A DNA stretch of 64,000 nt from Eucommia ulmoides (taxonomy: Eukaryota > Streptophyta > Magnoliopsida > Garryales > Eucommiaceae): the NCBI GenBank assembly GCA_016647705.1, contig CM028336.1:4774001-4838000 (forward strand), read 5' to 3'. The translations under genes and the position numbers were made by a program. The notes beneath the pieces were generated by a model that had not been told where the DNA came from, did not search any database, and saw only the letters and a program-made list of their open reading frames with translations. Shown piece after piece: positions 11,249 to 24,900 of the stretch. Each line of letters begins with the position of its first letter. Position 1 is the first letter of the stretch.

Positions 11249-14200
11249 ACAAAGTGGGTGGTTGAGAAGGTGGTGCATTAATGAGGTGGTTGAGAAGCTT
11301 GTGTATTAATGAGCATGAGAGGGTGGTTGAAAAGATGTTGTTGGAGCATTAATGAGCTCTTATGCGGTGATCACCACTACCATCATCATTACCTTGCCAT
11401 CTTCACTCAGCATTTGGCATGCTCGGTTAGGTCATGCATCTGTTGGACGTATCCGCATTTTAGCCGCTAGTAGAAAATTAAGATATGTATCTACTGAGCA
11501 TCTTGATTGCCTTTCCTATCAACAAGCTAAACAACATCCCTTACCTTTTCCCATCAGTGGTTCAACCTCTCTTGCACCCTTCGACCTAGTTCATTTTGAT
11601 GTTTGGGGACCCTCACCATCTCCTACAATAGGGAGATCTAGATACTTTGTCATATTTGTCGATGACTATTCTCAATACACCTAGATATATCTTATGTATA
11701 AACGTTTCGGAATGCCTCAAATCTACTCAGATTTTGCTGCCATGGTTCAAACTCAGTTTTTCCGCAATATCAATTTTTTTTTATCTTACAATGCCATGGA
11801 ATACAAAGATCAGTCTTTCCTAGCCACCCTTCGAAAACATGGAGCACTTCCCCATAGATCTTGTGCTAGAACTTCTACCCAAAATGGTCGAGCTGAATGC
11901 AAACATCATCATATCCTAGATACCGCTTGTGCTTTACTCATCTTATCTTCTTATCTAGAGCGCTTCTGGGGAGAAGCAACTCTCATTGCCGTCTATATGA
12001 TCAATCGGGTCTATTCACCCACCATTGGCAATCTCTCCCCTTATAAGAAGTTGCATGGAGTATCTCCGAATTAAGACCTCTTAAAAGTTTTCGGGTGTGT
12101 TTGGTTTGTTCTCCTATAACCTCATGAACACACCAAACTATAACCTCGAGCTCGAGTATGTAGCCTCTTACTATATGGAATCAAACACAAAGGATGCCGA
12201 TTTTGGGATCGCATTTCTAATTGTCTTCGTATTTCTCGTTATATCACATTTTGGGAACACAAAATGTTTTCCTGGATACCCAAATTTCATCCAACATCTA
12301 TTCCTAACTAGTTATATTTCACTAATCCATCCATCGACTTATTTTCTGATCATCCATGTACAAATGTCGTTGAGCTTCAAATAGATACTCCAGTTACTCC
12401 ACATGCCGCAATCGATGTTCTTGCTCCATCTACGGATCCTGAGAATAGACCCCTCGAGCTTGTCCCAATGACATCAGATGTTGCACCAACCGACCATGTC
12501 CAAGAGAATCCCCGTCGTTCAAGCAGGGTAATACAACCCCCCTCATATCTTCGTGATTTTCATTGTTTTTCTACCATATTTAATTTGTATGGGCCTTAAT
12601 CCTATAAAGATGTCAGTACTAATCCTCTTTGGCAAAAAACAATGAACGAGGAACTTCAAGCTCTAATCAAAACTCATATTTGGGATCTCGTTGATCTTCC
12701 TCCAAGGAAAACTCCTATTGGATGCAAGTGGATTTTCAAAATAAAAACACTTTGAAAGATCAATTGAACGCTATAAAGCTCGACTTGTTGCGAAAGGATT
12801 CGCTCAAGAATATGACATTGACTACGGGGAGACATTTGCTCTAGTAGCAAGACTCACTTCTGTTCATACTCTTCTTGCCGTTGCCGCCATTCACAAATGG
12901 ACTATTTTTCAAATAGATGTCAAAAATGCCTTCCTCAATGTGGATCTCCTAGAGGAAGTTTACATGCGTATTCATCCTTACTTATCTGTTTCTCAAAACA
13001 AAGTATGTCGCCTTCGTCGTGCCTTATATGGTCACAAACAAGCTCTGCGTGCTTGGTTTGCAAAATTCAACACCACTATCAACTAGTTTGGCTTCATATC
13101 CAGCGCTTATGATTTCGTCTTGTTTCTCTGTCAAACTAATAATGGCATTACCCTTCTTTTCTTATATGTTGATGACATGATCATTATAGGGGATGATTTA
13201 CGCGATATATTTGAACTTAAAATTTTTCTCAGAAGTTAATTCGAGACGAAAGATCTTGGTGTGCTTACCTATTTCCTTAGGCTCGAAGTTTCATCTATTT
13301 CAGATGGATACTTTCTTTCTCAGGCCAAATATGCCTCTGATTTCATTTCCAAGGCGGGCATCACTGACTCCACTATTGTTAATACTCATCTGGAACCGAA
13401 TATCAGACTTACTCTACTAGATGGATCCTCTCTCCTAGAAGTTACTTTTTATCGTCAATTGATTGGAAGTTTGGTATACCTTATAGTTACTCGTCCAGAC
13501 ATTGCCTATGTTGTCCATCAAGTTAGTCAGTTCCTATCTGTTCCTCGAACAACTCACTATTCGGTTGTCCTCTGAATTATTCAGTATGCCAAAGGAACTC
13601 TGTTTCATGGATTTCATTTCTCGGCTAAAACTACTCCCATCTTACAGGCGTATTTTGATGCCAATTGGGTTGGGGATCCCACTGACAGATGCTCTACCAC
13701 TGGTTATTGTTTCTTCTTGGGCAACTTACTCATTTCTTGGAGAAGTAAAAAACAAACAGTAGTTGTCCGTTCCAGTAACTGAAGCTGAGTATTGTGCCAT
13801 TGTTGACACAACACAAGAATTAATTTGGCTTCATTGTCTTCTCTTTGACGTAAGAGTCTCCTCCCCCACAAATATTGTTCTAAATTGTGACAACCGAAAT
13901 GCTATTCAAATCGCTTATAATGATAATTTTTTACGAGTACACAAAACACATTGAGATTAATTGTCACTTCATCCGTTATCACATTTTTCAGAATACAATT
14001 CGTCTTCACTCCGTTAGTTTTGCCGATCAAACTGTAGATGTTTTCACCAAGACACGTCCACCTAGACGCTTTCACACTCTACTTTCCAAACTCAAGGTGA
14101 AATCCAATATACCGCCTTGAGTTTGAGGGGGAATGTCAAAGATCACCGCAATAAGAGCTCCTTAATGCTCCTCCAACATCTTCTCAACCCTCTCTCTGGC

Positions 14201-14264
14201 TCATTAATACACCAGCTTCTCAACCATCTCATTAATGCACCACCTTCTCAACCACCCATTTTGT

Positions 14265-14303
<39 letters not shown>

Positions 14304-17300
14304 TAGATGTTCAAAAATAGATTAATGAAATTCTTTTGTATTATTTCATTTAACAATATATATGCATACATGTGCGCATTTATTCTATAAATCAGGACAT
14401 ATTTTATATTTTAGTTATTTTCAACCGTTAAATCAACTTTAGATCCAACGGTTGAGATCAAATAACATTTTAAATTCTTATAGTCTTATATCATATAATA
14501 TTTCTAATAAACTAACAATATATCTCAATATATCTCGCACAAAAATTTCACACTTCCACTACTAAGACGGTTAAGTGAAATAATGTTTTGTACACTTTAA
14601 GTTTTACATTTGTATTAAATTTGTCAATTATTTATTATCTTTCTACATTTATAAATTAGATAATTAATATAGTACTTTTAGACGTCGGGAATTCTTAGTC
14701 TATTCTATAAATCATGATATGTTTTACATTTGAGACATTTTGGACCATTGGATGATTGAAAATATTTTCAACTGTTGATTTAGATTGTTTAGAAACTAAA
14801 TAACAAACTCTAAACAAAGTATTTGAACTAATTATAAGATACAAGATTAATGTACTGAATTAAAATTAGTGCTTCTAGGCATGGGGTATAAGTTAAAATT
14901 AGGCAAAGGGTTTGTTTGATTGCCTAAGGGCCCATTTGGTTGTCTAAGTTATCATATTTTATAAATTATTTTATTTTTGATGAATTGATTATTATTTAGT
15001 CAAATTTACATATTGTTTGTTTGAGAAGAACAAAAAAATAGTTGTTTTAGTTTGAAGTTAATTACAGGAGAAAATAGCATCTGAAATGGAATTACAATCG
15101 TTAGCTTTTTTAAGTGGTTTTAATTCTTACAACCAAATTTTGAACTATAGCAATTCAAAAATTGAATAACTAACAAAAGGGTATTTGCCACTTACCTCTC
15201 CTGTTCATTTGGTCTATAACTATAATCTCACTTGTTTTTCATAAAACACCAGTCAATCCCTTGTTATTTTAGTTAATCACCTTTTAGTTCAACTCTTGGT
15301 AAAAAATTACTGAAATTTTAATTGTAATGACAATGTTACGCTTAAAAAAATAATTTAAAACTAAAATACATAAATATCCCTTACCTTTGTTATTTTACAT
15401 TTTCCTCCCTCCCCTCCTTTCGTTTTCCAACGACTTCTTCTCCGGCGAGGTGACGCCCTTTTTTTTTTTTTTTTTTTTTCTTTATCTCTCTTATTCTTAG
15501 TCTTCTACTTCATCCTCCTCCTTTCTTCTTCTTCATTCTTTGCGTGGCGCCAAATTTGTAAATTTTTATAGGTTGGCATCGCGCGTGGCTGAATCCGTAT
15601 AGGTTCGGTCATGCACGCTCGGATCTATAAAGATCCGGCGCATATGGCAAAATGACATGGGAGATTTGTGGTTTTTGGTTAAAGGGGTTAATTGATATTT
15701 AACAAATGATAGGGGAATTTTGTGATTTTTGGCAAAATGACAAGGAAGGTAACAAGTAAAATCCTTAAAAAAAATAGGACAATTTGCGAATTGTAAGGAC
15801 AACCAAACAGCCCCTTAAATTATGGTAGTATACAAATTTTCTTATTTTGAATCAAATGAATTGTATATGTATCTATTTGAGTGACTGAATTTAAGTTTCT
15901 CCGTGACTTGTCAATAAAAAGAAATTGTAGGGTGGACTTGGGTCTCTCTCAATTCCAAAAACTAGTTTATGTTTATAACTTGACCATCACCCCTTTCCAC
16001 ATCCGACGTGGGGTAAACCCAAAAAAAATTATATGTTTTTGTAGTGTTTGAATCAAACATCTTTATATGTCAATTGGAAAATAAAATCCATTGTGAAATT
16101 GTTATTTTGGAGCTAAAAAAATTTAATTAAACTAAAACAATTGGATGCTTGGTTGTTCAAATGAACATATATAAATTTGATTAAATAATAGGTAAATTGA
16201 TAAATATTCAAATCATTTCATAAAAAAGATAATATAATTAATGAAATAAGACAATTTAGACAACCAAACGGGCTTTTTAATATTAATATTTTGCCAATAT
16301 TTTTTGTTAAAACGGTGAATCTTGTTATTGATTTTGCACTGTATAAAGGGTTCTTGATCCAGCTTCCTCTGTAAAAGATCGTTTTGGTTATAATTCTGAT
16401 AACGATGTGAGGGATCGAGTTAATAACCCAACCTCGGATTGGATCGAGCCCTCTCTGCATTTATGCAATTCCAGAAAATTGCAGCCTCATATTTCAGACA
16501 CAGTCTATGATGCTTTTCATTTGCTGCAGACCGAGCCTTCTGTTCAGGTGAGCTTTCGAAAATTCATTATCTAATGATTTTGATCAGCTGCCTGTTAGGC
16601 TTAGGACAAGTGTTTCTGTTTTTTTTCTTCTGATGATAGTTAAAACAAAAACAATTGTTTCTGTTTTGATCCCAATATATATATATATATATATTGGACA
16701 GAGAACAATGATATCATAGTTAACATTAACTAGCATGTTGGAAAAGACCAGATTTTTTTTTTTTGGGGTGGACAGAGAATGGTGCTATCTCTATCGTCGG
16801 ATCAAGCGGTTTGGAATGCGGTATTGAACAACGAGGTGGTTCGAGAGCTTAGACAGTCGCTAAGTGAAGGTGTGTGCGCCTTTTTTTTTGGCAATTAATG
16901 AGTTTTCTTTCTTTAATTTTGACCCCTCAAAGATTTGTTTATTCTTCTTTATCCCCAATTATTTAGTGTTTTTGTTTCCTGATTTTTCTGTTTCTGTTCC
17001 CATAAAACTAGGAACATAAACATAAATATGTGTTAAAAAAAAAATTGTTTCTGCTTGTTCCTATATTTTAAGAACAAATTTCTGATTACATAACAGGATT
17101 GTTCCTAGATTTCATTTTCTAGGAGCAGAAGCACTAAAAATATGGGGTCTACTATTAACAGAAACAAAAATCAGGGAACAAAAAGAATGAAGTTCTTATT
17201 CTTAGTCCTCTCTCTATCCAATCTTTTTTATTTTATTTGTCTTATTTTAGAATTTTTAGTTCTTTTCAACATATTTTTTTAGTTCTCGTTAAATTGTTAG

Positions 17301-17856
17301 CAGAAGAATTAAAAACTAGCTAATATTAACTAAAGGACCAAAAAATGAAAAGTGACTAATTTTAAGAGCAATTTAATATTTTTTTCCACACAAAATTTAC
17401 TTTTGCAAAGTCACCCAAAATATGTTATAAAAATCTAGAACATAAATGCGTTCGCGACCATACATATATATATTTTTTTCTTTTTCATTTTTTTGTTCCC
17501 TTTCCATTCTCATTTCTTATAAATTTAAGATTTTTCATTAATTTTCCTTTATAATTCTAAAATACCCTTTTTTTTTCATGGCAGCTGATAAAAGTGTTTC
17601 CGGTAGATCAGATGAGTGTTCCGACGATCCCAACCGGTCAATGGACATATTGACTTGGATTTTGGTCAACACCAAGGCAAAAATTGGTCAACTAATTGAC
17701 AAAATCATGAAGCTCGTAGACGGGTTGTTTTTTATCCCAGAACAAAACGAGAATGAGAACAAGAACAACGACCCCTTCCAAGACAAGTTAAGAGCTTCTT
17801 TCATGCTCTCGGTTTTCGTCTTGTTGATTGTGGCCATTGCTCGAACCGGTAGGTGA
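9052..17856 (+). CDS. Plant protein of unknown function with C-terminal membrane anchor
   Basis: Exons 9052-9473, 16349-16547, 16776-16869 and 17585-17856 join with consistent phases into 328 residues. The first codons give MKRSFWGSRGM followed by a 15-glycine run. The conserved parts are VFGSVPSTDEVQHAVSALQQ (about 121-140), DWIEPSLHLCNSRKLQ, VYDAFHLLQTEPSVQRMV, and VWNAVLNNEVVRELRQSL. A hydrophobic segment ASFMLSVFVLLIVAIA ends the protein, which suggests a tail-anchored type. I recognise this as a plant family of uncharacterised proteins but cannot assign a function. Intron 1 is 6.9 kb and has been enlarged by a copia element and other repeats. No break is seen in the coding exons, so the gene is probably active if the long intron is spliced. 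Confidence 0.85.
9852..14355 (+). mobile_element. Ty1/copia LTR retrotransposon fossil, rearranged
   Basis: A broken element in intron 1 of the host gene. Parts: a short LTR start (about 9852-9890), a protease-region remnant on the minus strand (about 10038-10262), an LTR in inverted orientation (about 11155-11372) with a tRNA-Met-type primer site beside it (about 11141-11154), then plus-strand integrase (about 11400-12070), reverse transcriptase (about 12640-13560) and RNase H (about 13600-14090). A polypurine tract at about 14121-14133 and a 222-bp LTR (14134-14355, TG...CA) follow. The left and right parts therefore lie in opposite orientations. ATATATATG flanks both outer ends (9843-9851 and 14356-14364), but it is AT-repetitive and so weak as a target duplication. 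The coding part is clearly dead, with many breaks, and the element is old. Confidence 0.85.
14134..14355 (+). repeat. 3' LTR of the intronic copia element
   Basis: 222 bp from TGTCAAAGATCACCG to TTCATTTAACA, directly after the polypurine tract. It contains a (TG)n(TA)n microsatellite near 14266-14302 and repeated CTTCTCAACCA blocks. A copy in reverse orientation lies at about 11155-11372. Confidence 0.85.
14925..15817. repeat. TIR element with TTTGGTTGTC ends
   Basis: Inverted ends AAGGGCCCATTTGGTTGTCT and GGACAACCAAACAGCCCCTT about 0.9 kb apart, enclosing a long T-tract and a CT-rich tract. It lies in intron 1 downstream of the copia element. A related end (GACAACCAAACGGGC) occurs near 16257-16272. 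Confidence 0.55.
15890..16025. repeat. Interspersed repeat fragment shared with 23.48-23.61 kb
   Basis: Shares GACTTGGGTCTCTCTCAA-like and TTATAACTTGACCATCACCCC followed by CCACATCCGACGTGG with a copy in KAPA synthase intron 3. Only one end is recognisable here. The class is unknown; it could be an LTR or TRIM remnant. Confidence 0.35.
16960..17155. repeat. Family-B MITE in intron 3 of the membrane-anchor gene
   Basis: TTTAGTGTTTTTGTTTCCTG at the left faces GAGCAGAAGCACTAAA at the right. The interior has the family's TTCTGTTCCC and its inverse. Confidence 0.5.
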
Positions 17857-17959
17857 CCGTAATTTGACGACATCATGGACACAGTGTTTGGTTACATGGA
17901 CAAGTAGTTCTTCGATTTTTTGTTATTTTTTTTGAGTAGACAAATTGTGTTTATATTTG

Positions 17960-18125
17960 GAGATGGCTAATGGAGCTTGGGGATAGTGATTTTGATTGTA
18001 GTGTGATGATTAGGAAAGGTGTTATACATTCAAATTGAAATTATAGGGACCAAAGTTAGATTTTGGTCAAACTTCAGGGGTTCAAAATATCAAAATTCAA
18101 CCCCCTTGCGTTCTACAAAAACTAA
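17960..18125. repeat. Half copy of a family-A element downstream of the gene
   Basis: CATTCAAATTGAAATTATAGGG and GGTCAAACTTCAGGGGTTCAA match the right arm of the 1.5-2.0 kb element; the left arm is missing. From 17857 to 21908 no gene was seen, only AT-rich DNA and MITEs. Confidence 0.4.
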
Positions 18126-19147
18126 ATTACGGGTATGTTTGGTTAGAAAGATAGAAAAAAGAGAGACAAATAAAAATTGTCAAAAAAAATGTAATGTTGT
18201 TTGGTTAAGAAAAAAAGATAAAAGGAGGGAAGATAATTATTTTAATATAATTTATTATTTTATTCTTATATATTATAAAAATAAATTAAAAATTTCATTA
18301 TCATTGTAATTTTATTCAGTGTCTTACACTTTCATTCATTTTCTTTTCAAATTTGTGTGGAAAAAAAATTGATTGGAAAATTGTGCATTTTTCTTTCTAT
18401 TTTTTTTTTCATCTCATTTTTCATTTTTACTAAATAAGTATTTTTTTTTCCATCCTATTTTTCTTTTCATTTTTGTATCCATCATTTCTCCACACAACTA
18501 GATGCACCCTAAAGGTCTATAGAAACAAGTTTGCGAGTCCCTTTCTTGAAAAAAGAAAGAAAGATGAAACACGAGGTTGGCAACTCTGTTTCTCACAAAA
18601 ATGGGGTGACACTTCCCGTTTTACATGACTAGAATAATTTTTTATTTCAATAATTATTATGACAAGAACTCCTTATTTAAAATAATTACAATTTTTTTTA
18701 CTTTTTTTTTTTCTTTCAAAAATCATTAAAATCCATCACCCATACGACACCGGTTGTTGTTAGAGGTTGCTCGCTAGAGAAGAAGAAAGAGGAGAAAAAT
18801 ATGGAAGAAGAAATAAAAGGGCTAAAAATATAAAAAATAAAACGTTGAAAAGATATTTGTTTTTGTAATTTAAAGATTAAAATAATAAAAAATAATATAA
18901 ATTTTAAAAGATTTATAGCTACAATCTGTCAATTTTTTATTTTTTTAATTTGAAAAATGGAAATAAAAACAACATAGAAAATAATTGTTTTCAATTTTTT
19001 TTTTTGCTAAAAATTTCGGAAAAAAAGAAATATGAATATCAAACTATCGGTAGGTTTCAGTCATTTTCCTAGAAATTTATCCTAAAAATTTGAAGAACAA
19101 AACAAAAACAAGTCCTTTTGTTCTCTTATTTTTGTTTCGGTTCTAAT

Positions 19148-19815
19148 GAAAAAATTACATTTTAAACTCTTTAGGCATTGGCATTTTTCTAAATGGTCCC
19201 TATTTATTTGAGCGTTTCATTTTAAACCCTATAGGTATCATCATATTTTTATTCGGTCATTTAGTCAAAAAATCTGTTAAAACTAACAGAATAGAAGGAT
19301 AAAACCGTTATTTTACATATTTTTATATTTTTTAATAATTTTTTCCTTTTTTTTTCCCCCTACATTTCTCTCTCTCCCTGTTTCGGAGGGGTGAAAATAC
19401 CCCCGAAACAGGGGGTGGTTCACCCCCAACAAGGGGTGCCAACCCCCTGTTGCCATCCCCCATAACAAGGGTGGTTCCCGCCGGTGGGGAGGGAGAGGGA
19501 GGAATAGAGAGAGAGAGGGAAAAGGAGGAAGAGAGAGGGAAGAGAAGGAAGAGAGAGTTTTGAGTGGGAGTGAGAGAGAGAGATGGGTCAAATAATAAAT
19601 GAAAAATAAAAATAAAAAAATGATTAAAAAAATGAAAAAAATGTAAAATGACGGTTTTATCCTCAAAATCTTATTAGTTTGGATGAAATTTCTGACAGAA
19701 GGACCAATTAAAAACGTGTTTATATTTAGAGGGTTTAAAATGAAATACTCAAACGGAGAGGGATCATTTAGAAAAATATTAATACCTAGAAGGTTTAAAA
19801 TATAATTTTCCCTAA
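19148..19815. repeat. Long foldback element with GGGGGTGG core
   Basis: Arms pair over about 150 bases: ACATTTTAAACTCTTTAGGC with ACCTAGAAGGTTTAAAAT, ATAAAACCGTTATTTTACAT with ATGACGGTTTTATCCTCA, and CATTTTTCTAAATGGTCCCT with its inverse. The centre holds a GGTTCACCCCC/GGGGTG-type GC block and a GA-rich run. Frames across it are not genes. Confidence 0.6.
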
Positions 19816-21029
19816 ACAAAAGCTACCCATAAAGATGACAATTGAACCCAAACCGACGGGCAACAACAACAAATTGACCTGAAAGATTTTGTTTTGAAAC
19901 TAGTCAAATAATTTCAGTTACGATTTTGGTTTCAGGATTAAAAACTAAAGTAATTTTAGCTTTGGAATAGTAACAACGTAATCGAACCACTTAACCATTA
20001 TTTAAAGTCTTTATATATATATATATATATATGTCCCTATTTTTTTATTTATTTACACTTTTACTTCTATTTTTTTGGTTTTTGTCGTAATACCCAAAAA
20101 TTTATATTTTTAAAAATAATATTCTATTTAAATAAGTCATAATCTTTAGGGGGTGTCTTTGACAAAATTTATATTTTTTAAATTAATTTTAAAATAAAGA
20201 TATAGTTTTTTTGGGAGTGATTTTGATATACTATGAAAACTTTAGGGTATAAGTAAATAATATTTAATTAATAAAGGGTAAGAAGTGTAAATATGTTGTA
20301 AATTGTTGAGGTGTAAGCTGAGTAACTTCCGGTAACATTGAATATATAAACTTTGAGAGATATAGGGAGTTGGGCAAAGAAATAGCAGAAGAGGAAGAGA
20401 AGAAAAATATTTTCTTCTGATTATTAATTTTTGATTTCAGGTAAAATTCTCAATTTCTTTAATATTTATGTTCAATCTCTCTATTTATTGTATGGTTCAA
20501 GTTAAAATAATTGTCTTAGAATATTTATTATCATATATTATGAGGCAACCATGTGAATTATATGCCTACGTGTTATTTGTATGCATCTACTAAAGTGACT
20601 AAAATTCTACTGAATTTTAGCTCACAACCCCACAGTATTTGTGCAGGATAGATAAAATTAAAGTTGCATTATGGATGGATGATTAAATTTTATTTTTAGA
20701 AAGAATTGATTTGAATTAATAATTTAGTAATAATTGTATTCATTTTTTATTGTTGTAAAATTAATTCAATTAATTGATAATTATAGTTATTGGCACAATT
20801 GTAAAATTTATTAAATTTATCTTCATTGTAGACTTTTAGTTTTATTCTCTTCAGGAGAAATTTAGTGACGCCCCCTAGAAAATCAGGTCGTTCCATTTGT
20901 TTTTTATTTGTTTGTTTATTTTTAATTACACGTGAACATTATATGTTGTACATTAATTATGTTTGGGATGTTTATTGTATTTTGTGGATTGCTTTTAATT
21001 TTGTTTAAAATTTAAAGCTTTGTACAATT

Positions 21030-21362
21030 TGCACACACACAACACCCTAAAAAATACCAGTCATTTTAATTAAGGACAAATCATTAACGTTGTTAGAAAA
21101 TAGACGGAAATTGGTCATGTAATATTGTCATTTTCTTTTACAATTAAGACTAACATCGTAATTTTCCTTCGACTAATTTAATAGGCTCTATTTTGTTGAA
21201 GGAAAATTACGATATTGCCCTTAATTTTAAAGTAAAATGGCGATATTACCCTTAATGAAAAAGTCGTGTACCTGGCACATGACCAATTTTCGTCCATTTT
21301 TTAACACCGTTGATGATTTGTCCTTAATTGAAACGATTGACATACTTTAGGGCGTTACGTGT
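21030..21362. repeat. MITE with about 80-bp inverted arms
   Basis: Left arm AAGGACAAATCATTAACG...GACGGAAATTGGTCATG pairs with right arm CATGACCAATTTTCGTCC...GATGATTTGTCCTTAATTG. Outer ends ACAACACCCTAAAAAATACC and TACTTTAGGGCGTTACGTGT also pair loosely. It sits 0.55 kb upstream of the KAPA synthase gene. Confidence 0.65.
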
Positions 21363-21908
21363 TCAAATTAAAAATATAGAGACCAATGTAGAATTTAGGT
21401 CAAACTTCAGAGGTGCAAAGTGTAAAAAACTCAAAAAAATTATATTTTATATTTTAGTTATATTTTTGTTTAAAAAATTAATAAATATATAAGAATTTTT
21501 TTTAAGGGTTCACAATTTTAATTTTGACTTCATATAAAATTAGACAGTTCGACTTAAAAATTATTTTTTAAAAATATAATAATTTATGATTGAATTTTAA
21601 AATCAAATTATTTTAATTTTGATTTTTAGATTTTTTTTTTTTGAGCGTATGTATATATGTGAAGGAAGGGATTGAACTCTAGATCTTTCTACGCGGAAAG
21701 TGGGTTAGTTGTCCACTAGTCAACCATTTTAGTTGTTAGTTGAACCAACTCAAAACCAAACTATTGGCATAGGTGGGCCTGGGCGAAGTTTTCCATATTT
21801 AAGGCAGTAGCTCATTCACTTTCTGCGCGTGTTGTTTGCATTTGAAAAATCTGAACGAACTCTTCGCAATTTCTCCACATTTTTTTTTTTCATTTGAATT
21901 TGTGGAAA

Positions 21909-24900
21909 ATGGCGGCGAGTTCGTGGGATGAATGGGTGGAGCAGGCATTGTCGAAATTGGAGTCTCTGAAACTACTGAGATCTCTCCGACCGATTCACCT
22001 CCGAAACGGCGGTGATTCGTCTGTGGACGAAGTCGAGGTGTTCGACGGTTTGCGCCAATGGGATAGAGCTACCGTGGAAGTGGAGATTGCCGATTGTACG
22101 TTTGAGAAATGGCTGCGGGAGATTCCGAGCTCCGGTAAGGCTTCTGTTTCATTGGCAATTCAAGTTTTTTCCCCTTTTTCTGTACTGGTTGATCATCATT
22201 CAGCGTGTACTAGGGACTTTGCCTCAATGTTTGATTTCTATTTTCTTCCATTTCAAACTGTTGAGCATCAATGAACATCTTCGTTCTGAACGTATAGTTT
22301 GTTGTACATCACGAAAAATAATGTGTATGCCTTTATTTATATCTTTGAATTCTTAACTACCAAGGATGTCAATGGTTTATCTTGAGGTATTTTTCTGTAA
22401 TTTGTTGATGGAGACGTCAGTCTTATGTGCTATCTCACCAAAGTCCACCTTGTGCGTGTGAGGGAGCGCGTTGAATCCTACATCGATATTGGGTCCCTCA
22501 TATTTGTTCGCTGTGGTTTGTCAAAAAGTTCGCTCCCATGAGAGGGCGTATTGAATCCCAAATCGATGTTGGGCCCTTCCCCGATATTCGTTCGCATTGG
22601 TTTGACGAAGTTCACTCTGCACGTGAGGGGGCGAGTTGAATCCCACATCGTTTGTGTTACCTGATCTTGAACTATATATAAAGCCTAGGACAATTCTTAT
22701 TTTACAAGACGTCTTTTGAGAGTGAGTTAGGCCCATTGGATTTCTACGTAAGAAACTAAGAATCAAATATGTTTATGATGTCAATATTAAAGATCATGTT
22801 GATTCTGTGCATTCTATAGGAGATGATATTACTTGTTGCGATGGAGAAGATGATAATCCAGCTGAAACATGGCCACAGAGGTTCAGAAAATTAACTTTAT
22901 TCTCTGGAAATGATTACTTGGGCTTGGGTTCTCATCCTGCAGTTGTGAAGGCTGCTGCAAAGGTGTGTTGGATGATCATTTTGTTAGGAGTCGGTTCGAT
23001 CCCCAACAACCGACTCCTAACACATTTGGCAAATCTTGCAACCATTTATGTTTATTGATTTTCCGACTTTCGTGTCTGCTCTGGATATTCTTATGAATTA
23101 GGCAGCTCAAGAACATGGAATGGGCCCAAGAGGTTCTGCTTTGATCTGTGGGTATACGAATTATCATAGACTACTAGAGTCCAGCTTGGCTGACTTAAAG
23201 AAGAAAGAGGTAACATTTGCTGTTCTTGACACTCTCATCCTATGTTTATTATTAGCTAATGTAATTTCTATCATAATCCTTGATTCCACTTGTTTGAGAC
23301 AATTTGCATGAATCGATGTGTGTCTATTGTCTACCCAACCAACCACCTAAACTGTATCGCCAAAATTCATGATGTGCACTAGACATTTCATCTATTCTGC
23401 CTATTTAATCCAGTAAAAGGGACATATGCATACGTCGTGAAGCATTTCCAAGTGCCTGTGTTAAGTATTATCTCTATCAGTTGGGGCTGGATTGTGTAGG
23501 ATGGTCTTGGGTCTCTTGCAACCGCAAAAGCTAACTCATGAGGAGAGGCTTTCACTTACACTTATAACTTGAGCACCAGCCCCGTCCACATCCGATGTGG
23601 TTTAACTCAACAGATTGTGACAGAAAATTGGTCAAGCTCATAATTTATGCTCATGTGCTCAGCCTCAACAGCTCATGGAGGCTTCTACAAGAGCTGTTAG
23701 AGGTCGAGCTCGATAGAGTTAGACGAACAGTTAATGATATCAGTAGGTTTGTACTTAGCATAATTACAATATACTAATGCTTTATTAGCTATGAATTTTT
23801 TCAAATCAAAAGTATTCACATGGTTTCAGACAGACAAATGTAATATTCAAAAAAACATATCAATTTTTGTTATATATATATATATATAAAATTTGGGGCC
23901 TCTTAAATTTGGGGGCTGAAAGCACTTGCCTACCCTCCCTTCCCTATGTGCCGGCCGTGTGTTTATGTCGCGTAGTATGTGCTTATGTCATAGGAGGAAG
24001 AGATCATGGTCTTGTTGCTCTTGTATGACAAACATAGAACTTGAAATCCAGTTCAAATGAGTGTTGGATGGTGTATAACAAGTGTAAATTGATGATTACT
24101 GAATCCAAAAAAATAAAAATAAAAATATCTAACTTATTTCCATACTTTTTCATTTCATTTGTCTCCTCTCTCTTCCAACCGGCAACTACCATCTCTGATG
24201 TTTATGAGTTTATGCCTTATATGAAGAACCAACATACTCTTGTTTCGTTGATGTATCCTAGGATTGCCTTCTTTGCCCTACTGGTTTTTCAGCCAACATG
24301 GCTTTCATGACTGCGGTGGGAAATGTTGGGTCTCTCCTCGCTACAACCATAAATGTTTCCAACAACGAGAAGGTCGCTGTATTTTCTGATGCATTGAACC
24401 ATGCATCGATAATTGATGGAATTCATCTTGCTCAGCGGCAACGAAATGTGGAGGTCTTTGTTTACAGGCATTGTGACATGTCCCACCTTAATGCACTACT
24501 GTAAGTGGTTTATTTATTACCTATTGTGTGTTGGCTGCTCTCTCTTTCTCAACATATTAAACCCCCCGTGTTTTCTTTTTTGACTTTTCATTGGTGTTTT
24601 GACAGATCAAGCTGCAAAATGAAGAGAAAAGTTGTTGTCACCGATAGGTTAGCTATGTTATTAAAGCTTATATGTTGATACTAATTTTTCGCCAGAAAGC
24701 CGGGTCTATGTGTCAAAACTTTCTTGTATGTTTTAAGAAGCACGTATACTTCTCTTGGGTTAGTTGTACCCGTAACGGACACAAGAATATACATGTCGGA
24801 CATGACACGACACTCTATGGATACGTACTGGATATGTATTCTTCATGTGTCCTATCAAAAAGAAATATTTAGATGTGTCAGAGGTTTATCCTGACGTATC

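Noticed and set aside
19313-19819. 168-residue minus-strand frame
   Set aside because: Lies inside a foldback MITE; its composition is explained by repeat arms and a GA-rich core.
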